DNA from: Hypomesus transpacificus
Lineage: Eukaryota > Chordata > Actinopteri > Osmeriformes > Osmeridae
Length of the DNA stretch: 64,000 nt
Direction of reading: 5' to 3'
NCBI RefSeq assembly: GCF_021917145.1
Contig: NC_061072.1
Location: 12,798,133 to 12,862,132 of the forward strand
Shown: piece by piece, positions 11,801 through 48,974 of the stretch
Numbering within the stretch: position 1 is the stretch's first letter
How the letters are laid out: each line of letters opens with the position of its first letter
Made by a program: the position numbers and the translations under genes
Notes under the pieces: model-generated
What the model was told of the DNA's origin: nothing
What the model saw: the letters and a program-made list of their open reading frames with translations, nothing else
The model's database searches: none

Positions 11801-13111
11801 CAGGTCCTTCTCAAAAAATTAGCATATTGTGATAAAGTTCATTATTTTCCATAATGTAATGATAAAAATTAAACTTTCATATATTTTAGATTCATTGCAC
11901 ACCAACTGAAATATTTCAGGTCTTTTATTGTTTTAATACTGATGATTTTGGCATACAGCTCATGAAAACCCCAAATTCCTATCTCAAAAAATTAGCATAT
12001 TTCATCCGACCAATAAAAGAAGTGTTTTTAATACAAAAAAAGTCAACCTTCAAATAATTATGTTCAGTTATGCACTCAATACTTGGTCGGGAATCCTTTT
12101 GCAGAAATGACTGCTTCAATGCGGCGTGGCATGGAGGCAATCAGCCTGTGGCACTGCTGAGGTGTTATGGAGGCCCAGGATGCTTCGATAGCGGCCTTAA
12201 GCTCAGCCGTTGGGTCTTGCGTCTCTCAACTTTCTCTTCACAATATCCCACAGATTCTCTATGGGGTTCAGGTCAGGAGAGTTGGCAGGCCAATTGAGCA
12301 CAGTAATACCATGGTCAGTAAACCATTTACCAGTGGTTTTGGCACTGTGAGCAGGTGCCAGGTCGTGCTGAAAAAATGAAATCTTCATCTCCATAAAGCT
12401 TTTCAGCAGATGGAAGCATGAAGTGCTCCAAAATCTCCTGATAGCTAGCTGCATTGACCCTGCCCTTGATAAAACACAGTGGACCAACACCAGCAGCTGA
12501 CATGGCACCCCAGACCATCACTGACTGTGGGTACTTGACACTTGACTTCAGGCATTTTGGCATTTCCTTCTCCCCAGTCTTCCTCCAGACTCTGGCACCT
12601 TGATTTCCGAATGATATGCAACATTTGCTTTCATCCGAAAAAAGTACTTTGGACCACTGAGCAACAGTCCAGTGCTGCTTCTCTGTAGCCCAGGTCAGGC
12701 GCTTCTGCCGCTGTTTCTGGTTCAAAAGTGGCTTGACCTGGGGAATGCGGCACCTGTAGCCCATTTCCTGCACACGCCTGTGCACGGTGGCTCTGGATGT
12801 TTCTACTCCAGACTCAGTCCACTGCTTCCGCAGGTCCCCCAAGGTCTGGAATCGGTCCTTCTCCACAATCTTCCTCAGGGTCCGGTCACCTCTTCTCGTT
12901 GTGCAGCGTTTTTTGCCACACTTTTTCCTTCTTACAGACTTCCCACTGAGGTGCCTTGATACAGCACTCTGGGAACAGCCTATTTGTTCAGAAATTTATT
13001 TCTGTGTCTTACCCTCTTGCTTGAGGGTATAATGAGGGTTTAATTTTTATCATTACATTATGGAAAATAATGAACTTTATCACAATATGCTAATTTTTTG
13101 AGAAGGACCTG
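11801..13111 (-). mobile_element. Tc1/mariner DNA transposon, nearly full length
   Basis: A 1311-bp element. Both ends start with CAGGTCCTTCTCAAAAAATT facing inward, and it is flanked by TA on both sides (11799-11800 and 13112-13113), the usual target duplication of this superfamily. The terminal inverted repeats are matched for roughly 70 bp. A second copy of the core motif (CTCAAAAAATTAGCATAT) near 11983 gives the internal direct-repeat arrangement seen in fish Tc1 elements. It is inserted downstream of spag9 and carries a transposase remnant on the minus strand. Confidence 0.95.
12206..13020 (-). pseudogene. Tc1-family transposase, inactivated
   Basis: Minus-strand remnant of a DDE transposase that would cut and paste at TA sites. 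Helix-turn-helix sequence (CSQSAVSRHLSGKS) lies near 12945-12985, followed by the second DNA-binding half (TSRATVHRRVQEMG). The catalytic motifs follow in order: VLFSDESK, QHDLAPAHSAK and NSPDLNPIENLW. Breaks: an in-frame TAA near 12998, and a one-base excess in a T run (A run on the plus strand at about 12370) that throws the frame just before the second catalytic Asp. The N-terminus beyond the helix-turn-helix is missing. It is otherwise little decayed, so it was probably mobilised in trans or inserted recently. Confidence 0.9.
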
Positions 13112-13284
13112 TATTCGCATTTCCATGTACAAAGTTACATTCTGAATTGCAAAGGCTCATTCATAGAAATAAATACTGACACGGCTAAACTGCCACATGA
13201 AAATCGTTCTCCCCGGTAGAGAAGAGGCGAGCACACTCTCAACAGGCAAGCTTCCTTTCACACTCATCCTAACGTGGAACAGAC

Positions 13285-13600
13285 ACAGCACAGGCTCCTG
13301 GAGCACAGGCTGCTGGAGCACAGGCTCCTGGAGCACAGGCTCCTGGAGCACAGGCTGCTGGAGCACAGGCTCCTGGAGCACAGGCTGCTGGAGCACAGGC
13401 TCCTAGAGCACAGGCTCCTGGAGCACAGGCTGCTGGAGCACAGGCTCCTGGAGCACAGGCTGCTGGAGCACAGGCCCCTGGAGCACAGGCTCCTGGAACA
13501 CAGGCTCCTGGAACACAGGCTGCTGGACCACAGGCTCCTGGAGCACAGGCTCCTGGAGCACAGGCTCCTGGAGCACAGGCTCCTGGAACACAGGCTGAGA
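13285..13600. repeat. 15-bp minisatellite
   Basis: About 20 copies of CACAGGCTCCTGGAG with C/G and A/G variants. The 15-bp period keeps all frames open, which explains the long repetitive reading frames on both strands. They are not genes. Confidence 0.95.
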
Positions 13601-13905
13601 GGTTCTGGGACAGAACAGGCAAAGCCAAAAATGGACAGACTGGAGTTAAGTGTACCATAATACTGACAATAATGTACTTTTAGAGTATGTAGAAGATATG
13701 TCCTATGACGTGACCTCTGGTAAAGTTGGTGAGTGAAGATGAACTGTTATGCAAACTTAATGGAAATGTTGGATGTCCAAATGGCAACCCTATTGTTAGT
13801 GCTATGATTACATCATTCACAGTCTGACCAATTTTGTTCAAGCACATGTGGGCCCCTCAGCCCCAGCTGGAGCCCTGAGGCCGACCTGGCCAGAGCCACG
13901 CTGAG

Positions 13906-14372
13906 GGGGGACCCAGCCTGACTGAGGGAAGACCCAGCCTGACTGGGGGAGGACCCAGCCTGACTGGGGGAGGACCCAGCCTGACTGAGGGAAGACCCAG
14001 CCTGACTGGGGGAGGACCCAGCCTGACTGGGGGAGGACCCAGCCTGACTGAGGGAAGACCCAGCCTGACTGGGGGAGGACCCAGCCTGACTGGGGGAGGA
14101 CCCAGCCTGACTGGGGGAGGACCCAGCCTGACTGGGGTAGGACCCAGCCTGACTGGGGGAGGACCCAGCCTGACTGGGGGAGGACCCAGCCTGACTGAGG
14201 GAAGACCCAGCCTGACTGGGGGAGGACCCAGCCTGACTGGGGGAGGACCCAGCCTGACTGGGGGAGGACCCAGCCTGACTGGGGTAGGACCCAGCCTGAC
14301 TGGGGTAGGACCCAGCCTGACTGGGGGAGGACCCAGCCTGACTGGGGGAGGACCCAGCCTGACTGGGGTAGG
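13906..14372. repeat. 21-bp minisatellite
   Basis: About 22 copies of a 21-bp unit (CCCAGCCTGACTGGGGGAGG plus A), with GAGGGAAG and GGGGTAGG variants. The period is a multiple of three, so a 190-codon minus-strand frame stays open; it is an artefact of the repeat. Confidence 0.95.
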
Positions 14373-15690
14373 CTGCCTCTACAGACAGTCTGGAAAAGTC
14401 TAAAAGACAAACATAGACAAGATGCTCATAACAATGGTCTTAAAACATTGGCTGAATGAGTCAGTGGCAGCCCCAGCTACCAGGAAGGAATCTCTGTTCA
14501 GAGGATGCTGGAACAATCAGTTACAGGTTTGTATTGGGGTCACTAGGCTGATCGTTGATCCATGCCTGTATGGACGAATTCAAACTCCAGAACACACAAG
14601 GTTCCAGAACACTCATTCTTCTTAAATTCATGAGAGGTTAAAGGTCTAAAAAATATATTTGTCCATTTGCCATGATCCTTGTAACAAAGACATCTCACAA
14701 AATATAATTTCTTTTTTATCTACAGATACAGGGCCAAACATGCTTAAAAAAGTGGCATGATTCTCATTTATTCTTAGCTACTTATTTTCTTCCTTTGGTA
14801 ACCGTTTAACATTCTTTCACTACAGAATAAATAATTGTTCACACTTCACAAGTGAATAAATGTGAAACTTTTCAGCAGATCTAAGGCAGCTGTAGATGAA
14901 TGGTAAGGTGTCTACAAGCTCTAGCTGGTGTGGGGGGGTGGAGGTGGAGGAGAGTAGGACAGTGAAGGGATGGGTCTGTCAGCATTACAGGACCCAAGTC
15001 CCACTCTGCCCAGACAGCTGAGTCTGCTGCTGGAGCTACTGACAACATATATCTGTGATATATTATATTGGCCTGAATATAAGGTCCAGAGAATGCAGGC
15101 AATTGATTAAACTGTCTTGCATACAACCAAAAGCCATGTTCTCAATAAGCAAAACTGTGCAAGGGGCCTTGTGTGTGTGTGTGCGTGTGTGACGTCACTT
15201 TGAAAAGGCCGTCTGTCAGATTGTCACATCCACACTTCCCTGGTCGCTGTATCTAACCAGTCTACACAGCCTATCAATTGTCACACAATATCTGAACAAT
15301 CTACCTATCACCACACAATGCCTAGTCCAACCACCAACTACACAGCATCTGGACAGTCAACCAATCAGCACATAGTATCTGGACTGCACCAACTCAGAGG
15401 ACACAATGATGATAAAAGTAGATGCATGCAAGAAATCCAAAAGCTCATAAAACAAAATCAAGACAATAAACCAAACTTCAGACTGAATAGCCACAACATA
15501 AAACAACAGCAATAACGGAAGAGCAAGTGGATTTTATCAAATTCAATTGCAATCCATGAAATGAAAAATAAAATAATAATCAGGAAACAAATCGATGCAT
15601 CTGATTGGACAGTTCCTGCTTCCTCTAGTGAGGTATGGTTCAGAGTGAGTGGGCTGGTCTCAGGTCTGGGTAAGTGTCGACACTGTCTGA
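14373..15690. other. Region downstream of spag9 (probable 3' UTR)
   Basis: No coding sequence supported. It is probably transcribed as spag9 3' UTR. TTTATT near 14757 (AATAAA on the minus strand) is one possible polyadenylation signal. A short GT-rich tract lies at 15172-15190. Confidence 0.4.
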
Positions 15691-15811
15691 AGGAGGGGAT
15701 TGGTCAGTCAGTCCTGATTGGCCATGACCTGCCACACGATCAGGAGGGGGGTTGGTCAGTCAGTCCTGATTGGCCATGACCTGCCACACGATCAGGAGGG
15801 GGGTTGGTCAG

Positions 15812-40586
<24,775 letters not shown>

Positions 40587-42155
40587 TTTCTCACCTCCAG
40601 TGCTAGCTCGCGAGCTAGCCGCAACCTTTTCAAAAGCTGCCTCCGCTAGTTTTGTGGAGCAAGACCAAATAATGTCCTCTTTATATAGTTGAACTACCCA
40701 TTAGTTGACAATTGAGGAGAAGCGAAACAACAAAACAAAAAAAGACTAATTGGAAAGTTGGGTTCCCTTTTCCCCCTATGGACGGCTTATACTGTAAAGG
40801 GCTAGCAAAACTGGCAAGCTAGCAGAGAAAAGTCTCTCCAGTAGTCTTGTTCCACCGACTTCCCAACAGATGAGCTCTGTGTTGTTGACTGGGCTGTCAT
40901 GTTGACGTCACGCGCTAAAAGAGGGCTGGGAGGGACTGATGAGAGAAACAGTAAATAATCCTTTGGTTTTATAATACATATTACATTTTACTTCCCCGTG
41001 TAAGAATAACCACCTACCTGTTTCTGTTCGATGTTAAAGCCACTTGTTCTCTATTTGTGGTATTTATGTGTGTAGGCTACTGCTTTTTCTGTGTGCTGTC
41101 GTTTTAATTCAACAGGTTGGTAGGTGAAGTTTAAAGAAAGTATTGATATTCTAAACAAAGAATAGCCGAAGTAAAAGAAACCCAGGTCACACGATGTTCC
41201 AGGTCATTTTTTCATTCGTTTGAAGGCCCCACAATGAATAATACACAATTCAGGGTGTGAAAATTAAACCCTATTCATCAAGAGTTTCAGAATGTTTTCC
41301 CCATTCGTGTTAAATGACCAGAAAACATAATGACATGTACTGTATGTGAAGCGTAAACAAGTTACCAGAAATAAATGGTTTTTAAATTAATCTACTTAAT
41401 TTCAATGAAAACAATGCTCTCACATCAATCAAAAGTATGATAAGAATCATGCTCTATGCTTGCTGCATATTTAAAGTGCAAAAAAACTAAATTTCCATTT
41501 AATCTCCAAATAATTTCCTCTCAGGCGTGATGCATAGGCACTATTTACCCTGATGTTCAAAGTCTCAGACATTCAACACAAACAACCAGACAGACTACAG
41601 TTACCAAACGAACAAATCACCTTTTTAACACATGAACACCCACATGATGCAGAGGATGACTGCAGCCTCTGGGTAAGATTGTTAAGAACCCCCCCAATCC
41701 TCAGATCAAATGAGTATCAAGTACACATTTAAAGTTACCTAACTTTGTACACAAAGCACAATTTTTTTAAACACAGGACTCTCAAAATCAGATAAATAAG
41801 CAATAAAAATGGCAATAAGTTCATGAAAAAAATTGTGAATATCTTTCCAAGTCCTTTGGGGAAAGAGTTCTGTACATTCTGATAAAGTTTGTGTAGGATA
41901 GGGGACAGGCCCTTGGAGACAGTGGGCTATGACTGGAGAAAGGAGCAGGACACAGCAGGAGCTTGAGAAAGGGGACTGGGGCTTGGACAAGAGGGACTGG
42001 GGCTTGGACAAGGAGGACTGGGGCTTGGACAAGGAGGACTGGGGCTTGGACAAGGAGGACTGAGGCTTGGACAAGGAGGACTGGGGCTTGGACAAGGAAG
42101 ACTGGGGCTTGGACAAGGAGGACTGGGGCTTGTAAGAGGGGCTAATAAGTGGAAC
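40587..42155. other. spag9 upstream region and daglb 3' UTR
   Basis: 40587-40900 holds the main spag9 5' UTR and probable promoter. From about 41700 to 42155 is likely daglb 3' UTR. No further gene is visible between. The polyadenylation signal of daglb was not pinned down; only ATTAAA-type variants are seen. Confidence 0.45.
41965..42135. repeat. 21-bp minisatellite just past the daglb stop
   Basis: About eight copies of GGGGCTTGGACAAGGAGGAC plus T, ending 20 bp from the daglb stop codon, within the 3' UTR. The 21-bp period keeps frames open. Confidence 0.93.
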
Positions 42156-45100
42156 TCAGATGACATTGAGATGGCTGTTGCTGAGCGATGAGGGGCAGAG
42201 TGAGAATGGCCTGTCACGTGTCAGACTCTGTAGGGCTTGAAGCACCCGGTCAGGCATGTGGTCTGACATCATCCTGGGGCTGATTAAAATACTCCGGAAC
42301 GCAGCCTCAGTGGACCACTCTGCACGGTAACGCACCTGGGAGAAACAGGATCTGGTGGAGGAGAAGATCGAGACAAGGAAGAGAGAACGATAGGACGAAA
42401 GACAGAAAAAAGGTGCGGGAAAGATAAGGTGAAGTAGCACAAGAAAAGAAAAGGTGAGATTAAAAAAATATGAATTGTTAAACAGAAGTATAGCTGTACT
42501 GTTAGAGATATACTGTATTACAGTATGGGAATGTGTGTGTGTGTCTATGTACACCTAGACAGACCTGCGTGATGGTCCGTCCTCTGTGAGGTGCAGGATT
42601 CGCCCGGGGAGGTAGAGCGGTAGCTGAGCAGTGTGAACGGGTGAGTCTTCTGACGCCAAGCTCTGATAGGACGACGAGCGGCGGACCATCAGTGACTCCT
42701 CCCCCAGCAGGGGCTGGCTAAGCTCCTCCTCCCGCCTGTTGTCCATCTCAGTGGGGAAGTCGTCAGGGACTCCTCCAATGAGCTCGTACCAACAACCCTG
42801 CAGCAGAATATGGTACTAGAGGGAGGGAGAGAGAGGGAGAAAGTTAGGGAGGGAGAAAAGGGGGAGAGAATGGGTGGAGGAAAAGAAAGAGATGGAGGGG
42901 GTACGGCAAGAAAGAGGGAGAGAGTAATGGGGAATGTGAGAAGGAATGTAACGTATGGAAAGAGCCTTAAGAGCTTTCTACAAACAAGACTTCCAATTCT
43001 CACCTTAGGCTTATTGCAGTTAGAAACCATTTTGAGGATTCTCCTCTTCAGATCCTCCATGTTTGGATAACTTAACCTGATTATAGAACAAGAAGAAGAC
43101 AGATCAGGGATGGAGGAGAGAGAAAGTGAGTTGCTCTCATTTCATCAGTGTCTCTTTTAACAGGGCACGGCCAAATATAGCTGTGCCATCACTCCAGAGT
43201 CTATAACAGTGTGCACATCGCAGTACACTTTTAACTTTCCACTCTCACTCCGTGTCACACAACACTTCAATGCCAACTCACTTGGACACCAAGCTATCAT
43301 CTCAATCCTTTGAGTAAGAGGAATTGAAACTTGACACAAACTCGTAACAGTATTTGGGGTTATTTAAGTTATCTGACATCAAGCTGAGGAGGGAGGTAGT
43401 GGGTAGGGCTAGACAGAGAAAGCATATTCCCAAGATAGGTTGAGAAGTCAGTTAAAATTCCTGGCTACCAGTGATGCATCTGTGTTCTTACCTGGGCACT
43501 AAATCCTTCCCCAGAACAACCGACACAACAAACTGTTTGGAGAAGTCAGCCAGCGCCTTACTGTGGAGTGAGGAGACAAGACACTGATAATGAGAGATGC
43601 ACAAAGATTAGTACTAGTAGTATGATATTCTGATATTAGTAGTAGTGTACTACTAATATCAGAGGAAGTAGTCCAACTTTAGGACCAATCACAAATCAGT
43701 CAGTAGAGGTGGCAGCCTGGGAGGACAGTTGGATATTTAAATACAAATGTCCTTATTGGATGCTCAACGGCCAGAAGAGTTGTTATCAGTAGCCAGACAG
43801 AAAGGTCCGGTCCTTACCTCATGAGTCCCCCTGGTGGAGAGAAGGAGAAGCACTGTACGCTAGGGAAGGAGCTGCGCAGCAGGATGGCCAGCAGGGATGC
43901 TGTGCCCCCACCCAGACTGTGGCCCGTAATCACTAGCTTGTACTCCTGGGATGGGGGGGGGGGGGGGGGGGGGGGGGAGACTCTTGTTGAGTTAGTCTGC
44001 TACACTGGTGTTACAGTAATACACTTTTAAGTCAGCTCTTTGCCTCTTACCGGAGCGATGGAGAAGGCCTGGTTTAAGATGCCGTCGTTGACCAGCTTCT
44101 TGTAGATGTAGCCAGCTGCTTGTGACATGCCCTGGAGAAACAGAGACACACCATTCAGCTTTCAGATAGACAAGGTCAACTCAGCACCACGGATGCACTG
44201 GTCATCTTAGCCGTCCAACATACTGTCTACACAGAGCACAACTCGGGAGAAGACCCTCTCTTATCCACAATGTCACTGCTGCTTTAGGCTAAAGAAGTGT
44301 AGCACACACACACGGTAATGTTGTTAGACATGCAGGCAGTCTCTCCAGACCTTGTGGGCATAGCAGGTTCCTGACACGCCCTCGATGGGCAGGTCCTCAC
44401 ACTCAGCAGACAGGTCCGTCAGGACATCCTGCATGGACACCACAGGACAAACCGAAAGGGTTAGACACAGACAAGTAGAGGAATGATATGTCGCTATAGG
44501 AAGGCGAATGTTCTAGGTGACCAGGTAGGTTACTGTACGGTGAGTCAAGGGAGGGCACAGGCTACTGACCCTGAGCGACAATGTTCCTCTGATTGCCACC
44601 AGGACTGCCTCCCTCTTGTGGTCCAGAGCCACGAAGAACGGGATCTCATAGATCTGGAACAAACAATACAAGACTACAGAACCACTGAGCAACACACTGT
44701 TAGGCCTGCCTCGGATAAGCAGTATGAATTGACATGCCTGGTTGTGTCAGTAGTTGCCGAGGTCTGATTATTGTCAGTAATGGCATTTAGTAGGCACGTG
44801 TGTTGTGTCAGTGAGTGTACATGATCCTGTGGGTAACTTACCTGGTTGTGAAAGCTGACATGGATGAAGTCTCTGTACTGCAGCCCAGTGCTGAGCAGGA
44901 TGGAGGAGAAATGGCAGCCGAGATTGTCTCCACCTACGATGTCATACTCTGCAGTTTGGCTTCCACAGCTAAGACACACACACAGAGACACACGACCCCG
45001 CTCAGCACAGTCCCTGTGGGGCTCCGCCTCTCGGCTGGCTAACCTGGACATGGCAGACAGAGCGCATGCTCACCAGTCCCTGCTGAGGCTGCAGGCTCCG

Positions 45101-47362
45101 GTCATGGGGTTGGAGTAGACGTACATGGGCCAGCCGTACGCTGCAGCAGCAAACTGCATACAGTGGACTGCCTTCTCCAGCTCTGCCTCAAGGTCCTCAG
45201 CCTGTGAGGCAGGGCAGGGAAAACACACAGCTGAGGACTCACATGAACTGACTGGCTGGCTGCCTGAATGCCAGGTTTAATGACCAACTAACAGATTAAG
45301 GACTTAATCACTGACTTGAGAGACTACCCGATTGACTGGCTGACTGTTGAGAGACCGACAGACTGAATGCCAGGTTTAATGACAGGCTGATAGATGATGC
45401 TGACTCACTGACATGAGAGACTGCCTGACTGACTGTTAGGTGAGTCAGTGAGTCCTGTACTTACAATGGGCGAGGACGGGCTATGGGACAATACGTCTTC
45501 TGGATCTCTGCAATGCTCCATCTTATCCTGCTCCTGGTGCAGCAAGGCTAAGCCTGCTGCTATGTCACTGGCTACCAGGTCTGTATCCTGCAATACACAC
45601 GCGGATCAGTAAACACAGTAATATAGAGAGACCCACACATGCACGCACATAGATACACACAGACACACTTACAGAGAAGAACCCGCTGACGAGCTGTGCG
45701 ATGCTGGAGAAGGCGGCTCGGTGGCTCTCGTCCTGGGGCAGACAGCAGCATAGGAGCCGGAGACGGCTTTCCCACACACGGACCGCCAGGGAGCGGGCAG
45801 TGGACAGGAGCTGGGAGCCTTCGCTGCTCTCCAGGTCCCTCACCCCCAGCAGTTCCTCTCTGGCAGGTTTTGGGCCAGTGCTGCCCAGGGGGTCAAAAAC
45901 AAACAACACCCCTATAGCCGTGGAGAGCAGCAGGATCCAACTGGATGAGACAGACAGGAGGTCAGCATGATACAGAGAGGAAGTCAACATTATGCAAAGT
46001 TTGGTCACGAGTGTTAGATGGGTTCATCATATCATTTTACATGAAAACTGTCTTTACATGGAAGGTCAACAAAATGTTGGCATGGTTTTTAAGTATGTAA
46101 CAGGGCTCCCAAGTAAAAAAGTTTCTAAAGATTTGAAAAATATTTCTAAAAAAAGGTTTGAAAGGTTTGAAAAAAGATTAGTGTTTTTGTTGTTGCAAAA
46201 ATAGGTTTGCATCATTGATTAGTACTTGATGAGGACTCTACTAAACTCTACTGTACTCTATTGTATTCTGCTTTACTCTACTCTGTTTAGGCTTCTCTGT
46301 TCTCCCCTCTCCTCTCCTTTCACTGTGTGTGAAAAAAGGTTTCGAAAGGTAGAAAAAAAGATTTCGAAAGGATTTCTAAAACGTATTTCAATAAACAATG
46401 TACCTGAGGCCCTGTATATTACAGTCTGGACATTTATAAAGCACTACACTGATGCTGGTGATGTATGTTACTGTGATCATTATGTATAACAAGTTTCATC
46501 TTTACACCAGCCTTTTACACTGAGAACACAGGGGGAACAGATTTCCCTGGAGGCCTGAGGAAAGTGGTTCCCCCTCCTGTATATTACAGTCTGGCTATTT
46601 ATAAAGCAATACAGTGATGCGGAATGTTACTGTGATCATTATGTATAACAAGTTTCATCTATACACCAGTCTTTTACACTGAGAACACAGGGGGAACAGA
46701 TTTCCCCTGATTTTACTACTGTAGGCTACACTAGACGGATTAGCACTAGCTGTTACAGACTCTGAAAACAGGTACTGACTAACGATTGAGCAAGACTCCA
46801 CTAAACTATACATTAAAGCCTGTATTTGAGTGCAAATTGTCTAACCTACATCAAGAAATGTACCTTATGCTCATGGAAAGTAGGTAGGTAGATAGAGTAC
46901 ACTATAAGGTAACACACACGATTATATAAATCACATTCACCTCAACCAAGCAACAAGAGAAAACATCATGATTTTGTGCACGCACAAGGAAGGGGGAACA
47001 GGGGAACTGAATTCTCCGGAACAACGGGACGCTGTTAATTTCGAGCCCTGGTATGTGAAGAAGGGGTTAGGGCTCCACCCACCTGGCCACCACAGCAGCT
47101 ATGACCGCGCCCACCTCTGCTGGCTCGCAGCCCTGACTGTCGCCAGACACCCAGATGACCCCCAGACACGCCCACACCAGCTCAGGCAGGTACAGAAGAG
47201 CTCGTAGGTACACCAGTGCTGGGATGGAGCGCCGCCGCCCAGGGTTAGTAATTGTCCCTGTAGAAACACAGACAAAATGATTCCACATCCCTGGCAAGGT
47301 GGAGGTTCAGCCATGTGTTTCATCAATGTGTGTGTGCATGTGTGTGTGCATGTGTGTGTGCG

Positions 47363-47438
<76 letters not shown>

Positions 47439-47834
47439 GTATGGGCACTTAAACAAGATTGACACAGAAGAGTATTTACCTTGAGCACTGACATAAACAA
47501 TAGCACATAATGAGAGGATGATAAGAGCTAGCACGACCAGTAGGACCACCAGGTAGCTGTGGAGAACCCCTCCTCCTGGACACGCAAAGCTGTCTTTGTG
47601 GATAGTGTACAGGACCAACGTCCCAACCCACCTGTCACAGCACACAGGAGAGAGCTACATCAGTATAGCCTTCTGGATGAGCGGTGACTATTATTTGTAG
47701 ACATGAATCAAGGAGTGTAGTTGTTTGCTTATCACCTACCATATCACTCTGACGAACAGCTCAAATGCGCCTGGAAATACAAGATCATCACTTGCAATCC
47801 CCCACCGCCGCCCAAACGCAACCATTCCAGGCAT
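42156..47834 (-). CDS. daglb: Diacylglycerol lipase beta, complete gene
   Basis: Hydrolyses sn-1 of diacylglycerol to make 2-arachidonoylglycerol. Exons in transcript order: 47740-47834, 47480-47631, 47083-47257, 45673-45940, 45465-45587, 45074-45201, 44842-44968, 44570-44653, 44351-44428, 44051-44131, 43818-43945, 43492-43560, 43004-43076, 42565-42815, 42156-42351. They join to 675 residues (human about 672). The start [20 protein letters not shown] matches the family and fixes the ATG. Exons 1-4 encode four membrane helices. The lipase fold follows, with GHSLGGG in exon 11 (nucleophile Ser at about 447) and [10 protein letters not shown] in exon 12 (catalytic Asp about 499). The long loop in exon 14 ([19 protein letters not shown]) is the family's regulatory insertion. 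Three donors are GTC (exons 8, 9, 14). Confidence 0.96.
43953..43977. repeat. G25 homopolymer forming the daglb exon 11 pyrimidine tract
   Basis: Twenty-five G on the plus strand, 7 nt from exon 43818-43945. On the transcript this is C25 then ATCCCAG, so the acceptor's pyrimidine tract is pure C. Confidence 0.93.
46411..46707. repeat. Tandem duplication in daglb intron 3
   Basis: Two copies, 46411-46547 and 46576-46707, both starting CCTGTATATTACAGTCTGG and ending GGGGGAACAGATTTCCC, separated by 28 bp and roughly 90% alike. Upstream (46110-46390) is an A/T-rich stretch with repeated TTTCTAAA / TTTGAAAGG words. Confidence 0.85.
47366..47434. repeat. (GA)n microsatellite
   Basis: About 34 uninterrupted GA units in daglb intron 2, next to short TGTGTGTGCA repeats. 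Confidence 0.97.
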
Positions 47835-48974
47835 CTTGGCTACCGCCGGTAGTAGTCAATGAGTTTAACTTACGTTATCAATTTGGTGGATGTTGACAAT
47901 AAATTGTGCTGTCGTGACTGAGTAAGGTTAACGTTGGCCACTAGCTCACATTAGCTGTCACAGTACTACTGTTATTGACTTATAGTAACAAGCTAGCATT
48001 CGAATCGTCGTTCTTCGAGGCTACGAGCCCATATACCAATGACATGTCAACGTTGCATCTAGATAACTAGCTACACACAACTCAACAACTTCCGATATTC
48101 GTCAGCATAATTAAACATTCCTTCTTGGGTCGAGTTTTAACTGTAGATACACAGCTTGCTATCTAGCATGCAAAAATGACCTGGCAGGAGTGCACACAAG
48201 TGCGATTGCGCACCATCTTGACCCAACGTGACTTGATATCGTTCCGTTTCTGAAAAAAATAAATAACGCCAGCTCTGGCAAACTCCTCAGACAAATTAAG
48301 ATAACGCCTATACCACGATTACTAAGTTGGTTTAGTAAACACCAAAAAATAGCAAAGAGCTAACTTTATAGTACCAGATTTCTGCTAATGTTACAGAAAT
48401 ATGTTGTTGTTGTTGTCCTTCTTGTGACTCAGTGTCCGGCTAGTAATGTTTCCGGTTAAATGTAGAGCAGTGTTTACAGTTCCGCGCCTTATAACGTTCC
48501 AATCGGATTAATGATTATCTACCATTTTCAACACCAAAAAACGGAAGAAAAAAAAAACAAAACGTGTATTAAACACAAATTGTCTGAATACACAATGATG
48601 TTTTCAAAGTTATGTTTTTGAACAGATAACGTATCTGAGTTTGTTTCGTTAGCTAATTTGTCAATTCATTGCTCATTTGGATCCAAACTAAAACTGTCCG
48701 ATCAGATGCTTGAACAAGTTAACATAGCTGTGTTTCAGGTCCAACACTGCCATCACTGCATCTCCTGGCCCAAGGCCATGGCCCTTGCTGGCAACCCAAA
48801 ATTTACTTAGAAATCAGACAATTATAAATAGTGAATTGTAAGTCATCCCCTTGGTATGTGACATAGAAGATGGTACCAAACATTAATGCTGGTGATCCAC
48901 TTTCTCCTCTTTAATATTCTCAGCATATCCCTGCTGGCGACTGTATCGTCTCTGCCCTCAGTCCTGTCTGTGAA
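47835..48974. other. daglb upstream region
   Basis: Contains the daglb 5' UTR and promoter, close to 47835-48250. No other gene recognised before the zinc-finger remnant. Confidence 0.4.

Noticed and set aside
13269-14410. Repetitive proteins on both strands (HRLLE and VLPQSGW repeats)
   Set aside because: Periods of 15 and 21 bp keep frames open by arithmetic; there is no unique coding sequence around them.
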